Below the pieces are notes generated by a model. That model did no database searches, was not told the origin of the DNA, and saw only the letters and a list, made by a program, of their open reading frames with translations. Positions 1-13,926 of a stretch of 64,000 nt of DNA are shown piece by piece. The stretch comes from Gymnorhina tibicen (lineage: Eukaryota; Chordata; Aves; Passeriformes; Artamidae), in contig VXAZ01007534.1 of NCBI GenBank assembly GCA_013399875.1, positions 62,001 through 126,000 on the forward strand, in the 5' to 3' direction. The position numbers and the translations under genes are program-made. Position 1 is the first letter of the stretch. Each line of letters begins with the position of its first letter.

Positions 1-2434
1 AATCTTCAGGATTCATATATAATAATCCTATCAAGTTACAACCGTCTATGCACCTTATCATTTTATGTGCTATTTTCCTGCTTACTATCTTCATGTGCCT
101 GACAGTATTTTGTATTATTTTTTCCCGTCTCTTTTACAGAACTCATTGAGAGATGGCTCAGTCACTTACATTAACTTTGTTCTGAGACTTGAAATGGACA
201 CACCATTGACTACATAGCCATGCCCAGCAGTATAGAGGATAGCGTCTCTTTGCTATATAATGAGGCAAAACACAACGTAAACTTCATTCCTTACATCTTC
301 TGTCTACAGTTATGTCTTTAAATACTTCTACCCAGGAGACAGCTTGGTCTGCAAATGGCTTTTTAGTCTGCACATGTTGAAAAACCAGCCTGATCACAGC
401 TATGGCCATGACAGTGCTTTCTGTAGGTGTGTTGGTGGGGCTGCTGCCCCTCCAGCCACCACCATCATTGCCTGGAGTCATGACTCTTCCTCATTTTTCT
501 GAAATGTATGTCTCTTCCCTTAATGCAATTTCCCTCAATCTTTCTTATTCCTCTATTTTCTAGCAGATTTCATTCTTTTCTGTCTATAACAACAGTCAGC
601 AGTCTGGCTGCACCAATCAGACTGTGCCAAAATTCTCAGTATTGAGGTAGATACAGTAGACCTACCAATTTTCATCTTTTATTAAAAAAGCCCTCCTCCA
701 TCACATGCAGACTTTTCATTTCCTGGATTCTTTACTGTTTCCAGAAGGATATGGATGGTTTTGCATGTTTGCTTCTATTTCTTTACCTTAAATCAGCTCT
801 GGACACTGGTCTCATAACACTGTTGAAACAACTCTCAGCCTTTCTTAAAATAGAAACCATATAGAAAGAATGGTGCCAGTCTTCCTCCTGATACTAGCAG
901 TGGAACAATGGGCCTGAAGAAAACGTTTCTGGCTACTTATATAGAGAAATTTGATAAAGATGACAGATTTAGATGGCACAGTGGTGAAGGTTATGTTCGT
1001 GATGTTCCAGCCTTAAGTCAGTCAAAGAAGTGCTGCTACTGGACAGAGACCCAATGGGCAGAACCCATTATTTAATTTACCATGGCCTAACTGTGCCAAG
1101 TAACCTATATAATACAAGAATCAGAAAATTGGGATTTAAGACTACCTCTGCCTCTGGAGTTGTTTTAATAGGATAGAATCAACCCAGACAAGTAGTCTAA
1201 GAAATAGAAGTGGGAAAGGGACAGAAGTTAGTAGATAAATCACTATGTAGACACTGGTACAAAAACTTCAACCTCTGCATATATTGTTGTACTGACAAAA
1301 CAGTTCTGCTTCACCTTTCAGGTCATCAGTTTTCACTCTGTTTACACTGCAGGGAAATGAGGATTTACCTTTTACTTGCATGTTAAACTCATGTCAATAG
1401 CTATAGTACTGCTACTGTAGTGCAGCATTCAACTATTCTTCACATCTCTTAGCTACTTAGAACTGTAGCTGTGTTTCTGTATTTAAAAGAAATCCTCTCA
1501 GTCTTATGTTCTTGCTTCTCTCCAATTATTTTATTAGTTATGTAGTTATCACATTCCCAGCTGTGGAATTAGCTTCATAAACATTAACCTGACATGTTTT
1601 TTCCATCACTGACTGCTTTCAAAATGTTGGACTCGTGATCTTCCTGGCCTCCTACTCGTCTGTGGACCAAGCATATTCCAGGGAAAGAGAGTCTTCAATT
1701 CAGCCTTTAGCCTGGAAATGGATAAGGCACTGGAGTATCATAGAGTCATCAGGTTTTGGCTTGTTGCTATTCACAGTATTCTGCATAAATTATTTGGATG
1801 AGGGTACTGGAAATAAGAATTCTAAATCAGCAGATGGTACTAAAATTAAGAGAACAAAATAATGTAATGAGATACAATTTTGATTTATTAAGTAATTGGA
1901 CCATGAGAGGACATTTGCTGATTAAAAAAGGCTAATGAAAAACTAATTAATCTGGGAATAAAACACTTAGCACAGTAATGAGAGAAAATCTTAATTAATG
2001 GGAGTGAGGGAGTCAATATGATTCAACTAAACATTGGGAAAAGGTTTATGTCCCTGCTATTCCATTTCTTTGAACTGGTAATGTTGGGATTAAAAAAGAA
2101 GTATGCTTTAATATACACTGAATTTATAGTTGCATTTCACCCTACATTTTGTATTACAGAGGTGTTTTAAATCCCAAAAGGAAGAAAGGGGCCATTGTGG
2201 AGCAGACAGCCAGGCTTAGAAGTGTCCATTCAAAATAAATGAGAGAGGTATAAAAATAAAAGGTGGTTTGACAAAAGTGAATGTTACACTTAAGAAAAAA
2301 ATGAGGACAGAAATCAAATTTTCCCTACTTCTAGTCCAGTCAAATGTGCCCCCTGCATTTGACTGCCCTGAATATGTGGCCTCTTACTTTATCTGCATGA
2401 AAAAAAGGAAGAGCTTGTGTGCGCCCTGCATATA
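1..2434. other. Non-coding stretch, nothing recognised
   Basis: AT-rich intronic sequence. The ORFs on both strands are short and resemble no protein family I know. No repeat family was recognised. Confidence 0.5.
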
Positions 2435-2860
2435 TGTAGGTAACACCAAGACGACCACGACAGACAGCTGAAGTGCAAAGAGGAGATTTATTCCATCATC
2501 TCGCTGGCTGGAGGATTCCAAAAAAGTGAGTGGAGACACAGAGACTGCTAGGCTTGTATTAGCAGGGGCAAAACACAGTGAGGCCCGAGTCCTGCCTTAC
2601 ATATCAAAGGGGGCCTGGAACACGTGCAAATCTTCACCAGGCTGTGTTTTACAATCTCTGCACTTCTTATCTCCTTTCCCTGTTTACAAAGAGGCCCCAA
2701 GCCTGTAAGAAGAATGCTTTTAAGTCTTTCACAATTTTATGTTATCTTGTCAGAAAATCTCACTTCTTTAGTAGACAAAAAACAACCAAAACAAACACAA
2801 ATACATGTATTCTCTCACACTTTTCTAACATCTCCCCAGTGCAAGATTGGTCTCTGAGTG
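2435..2860 (-). mobile_element. Probable ERV LTR fragment, minus orientation
   Basis: Read on the minus strand, the left part has an AATAAA polyadenylation signal (reverse complement near 2489-2494) followed by CTCCTCTTTGCACTTCAG and a terminus ending ACA at 2435. This matches the R-U5 end of avian ERV LTRs as I remember them. The plus-strand start TGTAGGTAACACC is therefore the LTR 3' terminus. I could not find a target-site duplication (left flank is catata), so the right boundary is a guess. Confidence 0.5.
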
Positions 2861-5036
2861 AAAACAATTCTAATCCAATTTATTTTTCTCTCTTCTTGTC
2901 AATCTTCTATTTTTCAACCCTTTCCTCCCCATAGATTTTCAAATTCATTTCTGTTCATGAACTGTGCTGCTGTTGTTGTTTCAAACACTCAAACATCATT
3001 AGTCTTAGAGTACTGGAAGGAATTCCTCCCTAAAATCACAGATTTAAAGGATATCTATTGCTCCATTGAACCTATGAAGTTAAGCCCGTAAAGAGGAAAG
3101 ATGTTTGAATCGTTCTGATCTCACCCGTTAACAGGACAAACTGCATTTCACAATTTCTTTTACGGTAATCAGTCATGAGTAATACACTCAAAGGCACATA
3201 AATGTTATATGATCCTAATTTTCAAACTGTAATCAAAAGACTGCTGTGGTGTAAAGATTAATCCCAAAAGGTCCTAAAGATAGAAGAGCAAGTTGATTAT
3301 CAGTGAATTCATTAAGCAGGGTTTGCACTTACATAATTTATCGTTTATGAATTGGTGAGTTGAAAAGATTGAAACTTGTGAACTTAAAATGTTACAATTC
3401 TTAGAAATAGAGCTCTAGGAAAACTATTGGTAGTTTTAACTGCCTAAAATGCAGATAAAGCCAAAGAGTGTACTTATAAATGCCTAGTAAGCTAGTTCCC
3501 AGATATCTAAGTGTCTGTGAGAGCTGATTTTAAATTACTTTTGAAATGCAACTTCGACACACTCTACAAATACAACTTAGACGTGGCATACAGCAGTGTT
3601 ACAATTCTGAGTCCTTCTGGGCATTCAGTGGTTTTAAGGGACAAGAAAACCTGAGACAGTTAGCAGGCATTTTTGTGGAACATTGATGCAAAAAGGCAAA
3701 AGGTGCCCTGAACAAACATTTCACTTCACAGTCCTAACTAAAATTACTTAGAGATGCTCATAAGAAAGAAGCATGCTGCTACTTACCCACAAGCTAAGAG
3801 AATTAGTTGTGAAGTATTTACAAAAGTATTCAAAGTTACTTTACAAACTATTCAACTTCTACTCTATTTTTGGAAGATACAGAAACCATTTAAAAACTGG
3901 CTTATTTGTGCTTTAAAGACAATTGATGTTTGAAATTTTAGTTCCGGCACTCAGACTAGGAACTAAAAATGTTCTAGGTTCACAGTCAAATCAGCACCTG
4001 ACTGTCCAAGAACAGCAATTGACCTTTCCTTTTTAATGAAAAGACACAAAAAACTTTATCACATCAAGAATGGATGTGCAGAGAAAGTCACTTGATAATA
4101 TAAAGATATGTGTCAAGACTTACAAATAACTATGAACTTGTGTTTAGTTGCAAAGATATAACTACTTAGTTTCAAATCCAAATTAATCTAAAAATGAAAC
4201 TAGTAGTAAGAACTATTCGAATATTAGACTAATTACTTTACTGAGACATAGCTTGCCAGCTAACTTTTCAGAAAGGTTAATATGCTACTTCACATTCTAT
4301 CTGAATTTGGTAACGTTAAAAAAAGCACAAACATTTACATGTTTAAGTGGATTCTAAATTTCATTTACCAGACATGTTTTTCATACCTGCCTTGCAATAT
4401 TGACACATTCTTGAGTCTGTTTAAGCCCAGAATTCAGAAACTGCAAATCTGGCCTTAGAGTAGCAAAATAATCATGTTATGAGATACCTGCAAAGACTAA
4501 GGATATCCAGGTCAGCAACTGTGAAATGTTTTAAATAAGCTTTTTTTTATTCTCTTGTAATAACCTGGGCCTCCCTCTCTACCTTCTGATACTTACTTTG
4601 TCTGTAGCTACCTTAGCTTCTCTCACTTGTACATATGCTTCCATGTTTTATTCTCCCCCTGCAGCCAAACTATCCATGTTATTTCATCTGCATGCACCAG
4701 TTTAAGCCTTTGCACCACCGGCACCAGAAAACTGGCTTAGGCTCCCAACAGTCTGTTCCCTACCTCCACACTGCAGATTTTAACAAGACTGTTTTGCACA
4801 GCACTTATCCCAGTGCTGTGAAATTCACTGCAGGTATACAGCATTCCCCCACAAATCTCTTCAATCTTCCTCTCCAGTTGCTTCTCTCTTCTCCCTGCAG
4901 TGCTGTATTCCATGGCCTGGCATCACAAACTGTCCAAGAGAAGTGCAGCCCTGGCCCAGAGGATGGTGGGGCTGCCCTGGCCCTTGGCTCCATCTCACTG
5001 CAGAGCTGGAGAGTGGTCCCCCACCCGCTCTCCAAA
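2861..5036. other. Non-coding stretch, nothing firmly recognised
   Basis: AT-rich to about 4.6 kb, then a more GC-rich part (4.64-5.2 kb). A 134-codon plus-strand ORF at 4635-5039 has no recognisable domain. It may be an old repeat or LTR remnant. Confidence 0.4.
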
Positions 5037-5044
5037 TGACGTCA
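5037..5044. promoter_or_regulatory. Perfect palindromic CRE (TGACGTCA)
   Basis: The octamer TGACGTCA is present exactly, followed by a TATA-like run (ACATATATGAG) and, further on, TGTATAAGAGG. Full CREs are rare outside promoters because they contain a CpG. It lies in inferred TSHR intron 1. Function is not shown; it could be an intronic enhancer or part of a retroelement promoter. Confidence 0.45.
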
Positions 5045-8000
5045 CATATATGAGGGCAAGCCACTTGAACCATAACCCCTGGCTGTGTTCCCAAATGCTG
5101 AGAGGGCTTTTTAAGTGGTTGTATAAGAGGAGAATGCTTTACAAGTGAGGAGAAGAGAGTAGGGAGAGACCAGGGGAGGGTGAGCCAAGACACAGAGAAG
5201 GGAGGAAGAGTGACTTTTTCTGAGGTTCTGTCCACAGGAATGTTTCTCTGAGAAACAGACCTAATTACAACAGGTTTTTATTTAGTGTAATGTTACCAAA
5301 CTTCAGCTCTACTAGTAAGGCAGCTACACAGAGACACTGATTGTTTATCAGACCCTTTCACAATTACATTTGCAAAAAATAAATACTTACATAATTGTAT
5401 GAAAGAGACAGTTCTGAATTAATAAACAGACTTACTTCAAAAAGGTAAATGCAAAAAGAGGAAACAAGAAACCATTGTGAGACTAATTTAACACAACTGG
5501 GAGAAAAAAACCCAGCAAAAGCTTGTTTCTTATTTACATCTTCATAGGGTGGAAATTTTGCCATTAATTACCAGCAAAATGAGATGTGGCTCATTAAAAT
5601 ACAGCAGGTGATCAGTAGCCTTAGTCTGCAGAAGTTGCTCAGTACTTGAAAGGCATGGATGCATCAAAATATGACGTATGCTTAAAGGAACAGAAAGTCA
5701 GGACAGAGGCACATGAACCAAATAAGGACTGAGAAAATGGGTTGCTGAAGATCAAGGCTGAAATGCACTAACAAGCTTGGCAGACAGATCATGATGAACA
5801 CAGGATGCCTATTCACATAACACTTGGCTCAAGCCAAAGCATTAGTTCCTCCCTTCCACAAACACTAAATTTTCTCCTAGGAAGTTCTTATGTCTAAAAA
5901 GAAATATTTTGAAAATGAAACTGTGTGTGTAAGTTTCAGTCAGGGTAAAAAGACTGTTTACATAAAGCTGCACTTTATGAAAGTTCAAAGAAAAACAAGC
6001 TGTAAAAACAAAACTCCATGAAATGACTTTTCAAAACTGTTACAGTAATCTCAACCTCCTTCAGAATATTTTGTGATAATCTTAACCTAGTGCTATTTTA
6101 GCAATAATACTTTAAAAATACTATGTAAATGGAGAACATTAAACTAATGCATGGCACAAGACACAAATTTATCCCTGTATAATCCTGTTGTTTGGAAAGT
6201 AAATCAAACTCAAAAATGATAAGTTTTAACAAATCAGGAGTTATGGAAACAATTCATAAAAATCAAATCTATAAATTGCTTTCTTTCACAGCTGATATGC
6301 AACTGTCTAACTTTCCAGATGCCTGGATATTCCCTGATTAAATCATACATGTGCCTTACTTCCAAACAGATTTTATAAACCTATTTATAAGTGGTAGGCA
6401 CTTTTGAGTGGTAGACGTGGCCCTTCTTTGTGGGCTATCTGCAAAGGCTTGGGGATTTCCTATAACTTTTGTGAGCAGAGTTCTGATGTCTTGTCCTGGG
6501 TAGTATTTTTGTCTCTTGTGCAGAAAGAAAAAAGTTTTATCTTGTATGTCTGTGTACAGTTTCTCTTTCAGTAGAGCCTTGCGAGAAATATAAGGGGCCC
6601 CACGTTACCATACCCTTGTATAGTGGAGCAGGGAATATTCTCCCAGTGCCCTCCCCACAGCCTGTGCCACAGGTGACACACGTGTAGGTGCCTATGAACT
6701 CCGCTGACTCCTGCACAGACCTGCAGCTTCCCAGTCATGGACAACACATCCAGGCCTGGGGGCTGGAGTGGGTGTCATAATGCGGTGATTTTGGAGCTTT
6801 CTGGAGCATTTTATGTTTAATTTCTAATAAAGTGAACCACAAAAGAAGTACCACATGAGGAATTTGTAGTGCATTGTGGCAGATGCTTTATTCATTGCTG
6901 ATAAAATGTGCTGCCAGTAAATGTTTCATTAAATGTTCATTTGTGTTAAACAAGAAATTCTAAAGACACAACAACTATGAAAGAGGAAGAGAGAACATGG
7001 ACACGACAGGCTTGGAAAAAAACATCTACAGAATAGGGAATGGTTTTAAAACCAAAGGTTAAGTACTGATATCACACCAAAGCCTTGCTGTGAAACTCTT
7101 TCAGGAATAATATCGGAGCATGTTGTTAGCAGATCTCAGGATCCTGCATTCTGCTTCTAGATATGCCAGTCAGGTTCAGGTTCTCTTAGAGGAGTCACTT
7201 ACACTTTCCAGCATTAGTTTCTCTCTTTATCTTCATTAACAATAATTATATTTTTCTCCTGCAAGTTTGTTAGTCTTTCTGTTTCACACTGTGTGAAGTA
7301 AAAGAAAAAAAAATCATAGAAAATACAGCAGTGTTAAGTGATCATCTAATTCAATCTCTTTCTCTGAGTGAAGATTAAATAGATCTATGGAATTTGAGAT
7401 CATACAGCCTTAAATGCCAGCAGTGGTAGAGAGAATGTCTCCAGGAAAACAATTCTAGTGTTTATTTATACCAGCCATATGAATACATTTCCTAGAGTCT
7501 GACATGAATCTCATCTAGTCTACTTTAATGTTATTATTACTTTTTCAAACATTAGTGTGAAAATGGGTGGTAGCTTTCACTTCTTGCAACAACCTTAAAA
7601 AATTGATCTGCCTCTGGCATGTTTTCTTTCTGGACAAAAAAGACTTTTCCTCTCTGACAATGTTTTCTGGATCCATGGTGACTAGCAGTGCTCTCCCATG
7701 GAACCTCTGCAAATAAAAATCTCTGAAATATGCCAAACTGTAATTCAGCTGAGCTTTGCAATGGTGGCACACTTTCCAATCCCTCTTTGGATCAGTAATG
7801 GAAACATGGAAGAGTACCAGATACAGGATGGATCCTATGGAGCTCTATTCAATACATTACATTCTCATTTTGACTGAGTCCTGATGAAGGACAAGAATTC
7901 TCTGGATGCAGGTATTCTACCAGTTCTGTAACTGCCCTCAGTGCATCACTTGGTGAGGATTGGTCAGAACATGAGAACAGAAGGGTGTAAAAACACTTCC

Positions 8001-11000
8001 CAGAAGCCTTTTTCCATATTATTCTTGTTCCATTTAATAACCGTATAAACACTCTTCATTCTACTAGTGCACTTTCAGAATGATTACTTATTCTTCATGT
8101 CTCCAGCTAGTGCCATTTTGCTCTCTGCTTTGGTCCTTCTGATTTTATTTCTGATGCTTATATTACTGTTTTACGCTTACCTGCAGTAAATTGACAGAAA
8201 TAATTCTTAGTTGCCATTTTATTTCAACTTGACATCAAGCTCATGGTGTAAGTCCCACTAGTTTCTCACTACATTTTTCACATTTCTATGGGAGGACACA
8301 GAAGAGCAAGGGAACCAAAAAGATGAATGGAAAACAAACACAATAAAATAAGCTCAAAAAAGAGACTGACTCACTCCACATCATGGAGAAAGGAAATGAG
8401 AAAAAGAATATTTAGGTACAAAGGAGATAGGAATGACAACTCAAAAATCATCATGTATGTTATTTCCACGCATCCCAAATTTATCTCATCACTGTGTTCA
8501 TTTATTTAATTACAGTACTTACATGTGAGTGACTTTGCTTAAACTGTTGAAGGAATGGGCCTCCAGACTCTGAAGTGTTTCATCTATAGAGATGTAACTA
8601 AACACCAGCAAACAGAAAAATAAACAGGTCTCAGACACCGGGAAGCCACAGCTAGTGCCCATCATGCCACTTGATTTTTCATCTCATTATTTTTCTCATC
8701 CAGCTATGATGACACTGCCAGACACATGAACAATGTCTGAAGGACACACTTGTAAAATCGTTCTAAGGATTTTGATCTTGACTGGTGCTTTAGATGCACA
8801 CTATACTGCAGAATACAGTAAAACCAAAACAACACAGCAGTGCTAATAAGCAGCAAAAGCAGACACCAGTATTTCACAGTACAGCATTACATTTCTTCCC
8901 TTTTCCCCACTTAAGATCACCTTGGAGTTCTCTAAGGGGAATCTAAGCCCCAGGTAAATTGGCATATTTCTCTATACTAAAGAATTTTAAAAAGGAAGGA
9001 GACAAACAAAGATGATCCTTGGGGCATTGCTGCAACAACTGTTGCAATTTCTCTGGAAAGAGACAAGTCATCAGGGATATTGCTGAGTAAAATATGTGCT
9101 ATAACATCAATTTAAAGAGAAACCCTAGCCATACAATGAGTGTCATAAAGGATGTAAGGAGTAAGGTGGCTCAGAAAGAAAACCAGATAAGAAATATTTA
9201 TTTGCACAGAGTTCAGACTTGAGTAGCATTTGTACTGCTGGTGATCTATGGAATGTGATGAGAAAACAGCTCTACAGTCTTTCCACCATCATTAGGAGAA
9301 TTACAATACTGCAACTACTATCAAAGACTTTGAAGTGTGAATAAAGTTGCAATACAACTAACTACAGCTGATTATCAGTGTAACTGACCTATTGCTCTCT
9401 AAATTATCTGATTCTGTCTTTCAGAATACCCCTTAGCTTTAAAATTTATTAATACTGGAATAGCATTTAAGTGATCTATCACTTTATTTTATTTACTTTT
9501 CTAATAATATTTCATATCATATTTCTAATTGGTATATATTTCTTTAAAAATTAATTCCTTATATATTTTTATAATTATAGGTACTAATAATATGGGTAAT
9601 ATTTAGGTACTACATTTTGATACTCTTGATCAAAATTGATCAATGCAGTTTTTAATATTTTGCGTGGTTACACAAACCCTGAGCAACTTGATAATTATTT
9701 TAAATGCACAAAATTAAATTGAGTAGATGAGTCATAGACATCAATTTTAGATGTCAAAATAAAAAGAACATAATAAAGAGATTGTGTCACATGCCTTTCC
9801 TCCTTCTTAATCAGTAGCCCTACAAAAACCTAGAGTCATATATAAGTTTAAAAATATCTGTTACTTTGCATTAATTGTAATTGGGTTGTGTTCCTTAATC
9901 AAAACAGAGAAGATTTGTAACATTCCATTTTTCCCAATGATAGTGTAAGGAGTAGTAATAGTAAAGAGTAAATTAAAATACGATCATTTAACCCAGGAAG
10001 GCTTTCTAATACAATCAATTATAAATCAGATTTCTAATTTTTGTGTAAATTTTAAAAAAGAAAAATCTTTATTTCTTTCAATATTTGTTAAAAAAAATTC
10101 AAAATGCTTTAAAAAATTGGACTGAAAACTTTGTGACCAGCGCATGCCTTAAAAACCAGCAGATGACTAATAGCACTAACTGGGTGGGAATTTATATCCT
10201 TTCCAGACTGGAGCTAAAAGCACGTGACCTGAATTAATTTTAACTCATGAAGCATGAAATGCATTTTGTATTGGTCACTTTGGAGATGTATTCAACTGTC
10301 TTTGAAAAGGTAACAGAAAAGTAACAAGCAGAGATTGCATGACTATCAGATTCTCTTTCTAGAGTAATATTGCTTTTCCAGAGCTGTTTGCCTCTTCCAA
10401 AATGAAGGAAGATAACAAAAGAGGAATACAATAAAGAAAATATGTCCAGTCTGTACCTCTGTAATTGAGTGTTGCAGAGTTAGATATTTATGTGAAATGC
10501 TTTAATTTTGTTTTCCTGTAAGTAATAACATCTGTTGCCCAGGAAATTGGAGTTTCAGTCTTATTAAAGAAAACGGATTATTCTGTTTTAACAGACCCTA
10601 CATTTTAATGTGCCAAAAGAGAGGTTGTATTAATGACGTATTATTAAAATTTTTTTCTTTATGTAGCAAACAGATATATAAAAATCAGTTTGACAGAAAA
10701 TGAAATTAAAAACAGATAATGAGCTAAGATTGTATCCTCCTGCAAAAGCTAGGAAGTAGGAGAATACTTTTTGCATGCTCCAAGATCAAAATGAGTCACC
10801 TTACATCAGGCAAGCAGGTGCTTTTCTTTCATGTATGAGAAGAGTCAGAGAAGATGATTCCTCCTCCCCTCTCTCACCCCTACAGCCATTACGTGCTTTC
10901 CCACCACGCTTTATGTAACATTTTTACTATAAGCTGTCTGGCTTGGACCCACTTGAGGTATAGTTTTATATCTTTACAGCTGTGGGACACAGTGGGAAGG

Positions 11001-13344
11001 AAATGGCTTATTTTCTTCATGTGTTGACCTTCACTCTTCTACTTTACAAGCATATGTATTTGTGTAAATTAATTAAACCATCACTGATGACAGGGAAATG
11101 AGCAGTTTTATTTGATTTAGTGTCATCTAGATAAACACCCAAACCCCACCCAAACACACCCCAAATCTCCTCTGAGGCGGGAATGTCAAACAGAAATGTA
11201 TTAATAGTGCATAAACATTTACTTCCAAGCGTTCATGGGCTCTGCCTAATAAACAGATAACACATTAAATGTAAGAAATAAAAATCATAACAATCATAAT
11301 TGGAAGGATTTGCATCAGAAAAAGGAAAGCATGTTTAAATTGCCATTTTGAAGGCATGCTACAATTCAGCACCTCCTCTCCCTACTGGCTCTGTTTAATT
11401 TGAAGGATTTCAAAATGTTTTCAACACTCATCATGAATGCAGGGATAGCTTAAACACCAAATGCACAATTTCAGAGGAAGTCTGTTTGCAGATAACACTT
11501 TAATCACCACTGCCCACTCAGAAAGAGCCTGAGAGCACAGGATCAGATCAACACTTGGCAGCAGCCACAAGGCCCTCTCCCAGCCCTTATTTTTTCCCTT
11601 CTCCCTCTCCACCTTTCTTCTCTTTTTTTCCAACCTCAGCATCCCCTGTATTGCTGCCCACCAGCTGCCCCTGTTGTCCTCTGCTGCTGATGGAGAGCAG
11701 CTTGGTGACACGTGGGCCACTTCAGGAGAGGACAAAGAGGAGCAGGTAAGGCAATGGAAACTGTGAGTTGAGGCTGTGCTGTATCAGCTGGCACTGGGGT
11801 GCACAGAAGGTGCAGATGCATGCTAGGTGTGGGGAGCAGTGTGGTGGCACTGGCTGTGGGACAGCAGTGTGCCCAGGGTGGGAAAGGCACTGTCTTGCAC
11901 AGGAAAGAGGTGCACAGGAATCATGCTTTACATGGGGCTGCTGGCAGAGAGCATTGTGGGATGCTCCTTTGTGTGGAGAAGCTGTGGAGAAAACACTTCG
12001 AGGAGCTACAGACCAGGTGTTTGTGAGGTACTCGTGAATGTGACCCCAAAGCATCATCCTAAGCCCAGGAAAAATGTTGCTTATCCTTGACCTTAAAAAT
12101 ACTGAATGTTCAATATGTCCCTAAGTTGGCGGAAAACACCAGGTGAAGCCCTTTTACCAAGATGTAGTGTATTCGCATGATTACTGTGGAAACCAGAAAA
12201 TTCCCTTGTATTTGAATAGCCTATAAAACATTTTTTTTATTCAGTGCTGCCCTTCTGACAGGAATTAGCTCTGCAATTAAGCATGTAATTAAAATGCTTT
12301 TTCTTTCATTCATATGGAAAAGCAGCACAGGAGAAAAATTCTCTACTTCTAGCTATCAAAAATACATAGACATGCATTCATTTAAGAGAAATTGTAGCTC
12401 TAAAATTTTTGTTTAAACAAGGTTCATAAAGAGGACAACTAAATTTTCTGTTCAGTACAGATAAAAAGTTCGTGTTTATTTGTGGAAATCATATAGTAGA
12501 AACCATATAGCAAAATGAACTGCAGTATTTGGAACAGTAAACTCAGTATATATTCCCCTGTTGAAACTAAAGAACATTTTCTAGATGAATTTGCAAAACC
12601 AGGAATGATCTGGTAATTTTCATTGCACAGTTTTTATTGCACGGAAATTATAGGCTGGGAGAGGCAAATGAGACGTGGTACATTAGAGGCCAAGACATAC
12701 ACATAAGAGTTGTAGTTAAAATACAGGTACTGATTCTTTAACCTGAAGTTTATATCAAGAAGATGGGAGTTCATGTTTTGTGGTAGTAGTAATGCTGTAA
12801 GAAATATCCAAATGGGCATTGACACTATTCAAATTTAAACTGCCAGTTGGAGCTTTTGGAGCCAAGAAGAGCTGACACCCTTTTATATTGAATCAAACTC
12901 TGTTCTAAACTAAGTTTATCCTTTCTATATGTGATACTCTACATCATGCAAGGGATATTTCTCCCTCTCCAAAATAACCCCAAACAATATACCATCTATC
13001 TGATTAAACTGGGATGGTAAATGAGGCTGCAGATACTCAAGAACAGTTACTTAGAAGGATTTTAGAAATTCTTTACTTCAGTGTATCTGGATGAAACTAT
13101 AAAATATAATAGGCAGACCAAGTTCCTTTTTCCTGAATTCTTAGATGGTAATCCTCAGCTATTCCGTCAAAGCTCATATAGAATTGAGACTTGCAAGGAA
13201 CATCAAGGGCAAGAAGAGTAATTCCTATTGCTACATTAGTAATAAAAAGCTGAACAAGAAAAAAATGGGCCTGTTGCTGAATGAGGTGGCTCATTTAGTT
13301 AACAGTGGCCACAGATAAAGCTGAGCACCAGATTGATAAAGGCC
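5045..13344. other. Long AT-rich intronic stretch without genes
   Basis: No exon or complete mobile element was recognised. Two parts stand out. Around 6.59-6.84 kb the sequence is GC-richer and ends with an AATAAA (in tttctaataaagtg), possibly an old LTR or 3' UTR-like remnant. At 11.54-12.06 kb there are overlapping short ORFs on both strands in GC-rich sequence with no identifiable product. The 9.4-10.7 kb part is very AT-rich. Confidence 0.4.
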
Positions 13345-13430
13345 TAAGCATTCTGGTTGGATCGTATGAGCAGATTATGGACTAGGGGCCTCCTGAGGTC
13401 CCTTCTGAATTACTCGGCTCTGATTCTAGG
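13345..13430 (+). mobile_element. CR1 LINE 3'-end remnant
   Basis: The sequence around GACTAGGGGCCTCCTGAGG and the following TCCCTTCTGA resembles the 3' UTR end of avian CR1 elements (consensus roughly GACCTCCTGAGGTCCCTTCC). The terminal octamer repeat is decayed to CTCTGATTCTAGG. Old and short. Confidence 0.45.
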
Positions 13431-13628
13431 GAGTGAATTGTGAGGTGGCTGAGAAATTCACTGCATCAAACAGTCATGCACAGGATCATAGATTATGGGC
13501 CAGCAACAAAGAACAGACAAATGAGGGACAAATTTTTGTCAAGACTGCTGACATCAATGAGCAGTACAGTGCAAGGGCAGCTGTTGAGGAATCCATTCAG
13601 CGCATGCAGCTCGGTTTGCAGCTGCAGT

Positions 13629-13926
13629 GTGAGCTGTAGGTTGAGCTCTGGGTGGGAGGAGCCCGAGGCAAGGGGTCATGAACTGCTGACCTTTTGCATA
13701 ACAAAGGGCCTGGGGACCTGTGGCGAAGCCAGGTGACCGGACACTCAGAGACGCAGCAGGAGCCAATGACCCCAGACGCTGGGGCACTTAAATTGTGAGG
13801 GTGTAAAAGCCCAGAGATTCCTTTGTTCGGGGTTCCTCCTTAGAGGTGCCGAACTCGGGCTATTTTGTTACTTAGTTATTGAATCAAGATTAAACTAGTG
13901 AAAGAGCTGGACATCTGAGACTCTGC
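13629..13926 (+). mobile_element. Probable solo ERV LTR, plus orientation
   Basis: It starts with a TGTG-type terminus and has a promoter-like core: ACTTAAATTGTGAGG, then GTGTAAAAGCCC, then a TTGTTCGGGGTTCCTCC / GGTGCCGAACTCGG stem. This layout is typical of avian ERV LTR U3-R junctions. GC content is higher than the surroundings. I could not find matching flanking duplications, so both ends are approximate and the left end could lie further upstream. Confidence 0.5.

Noticed and set aside
4635..5039. 134-codon plus-strand ORF
   Set aside because: No domain or signal, in a mixed repeat-like region; overlapping ORFs on the other strand are of similar length.
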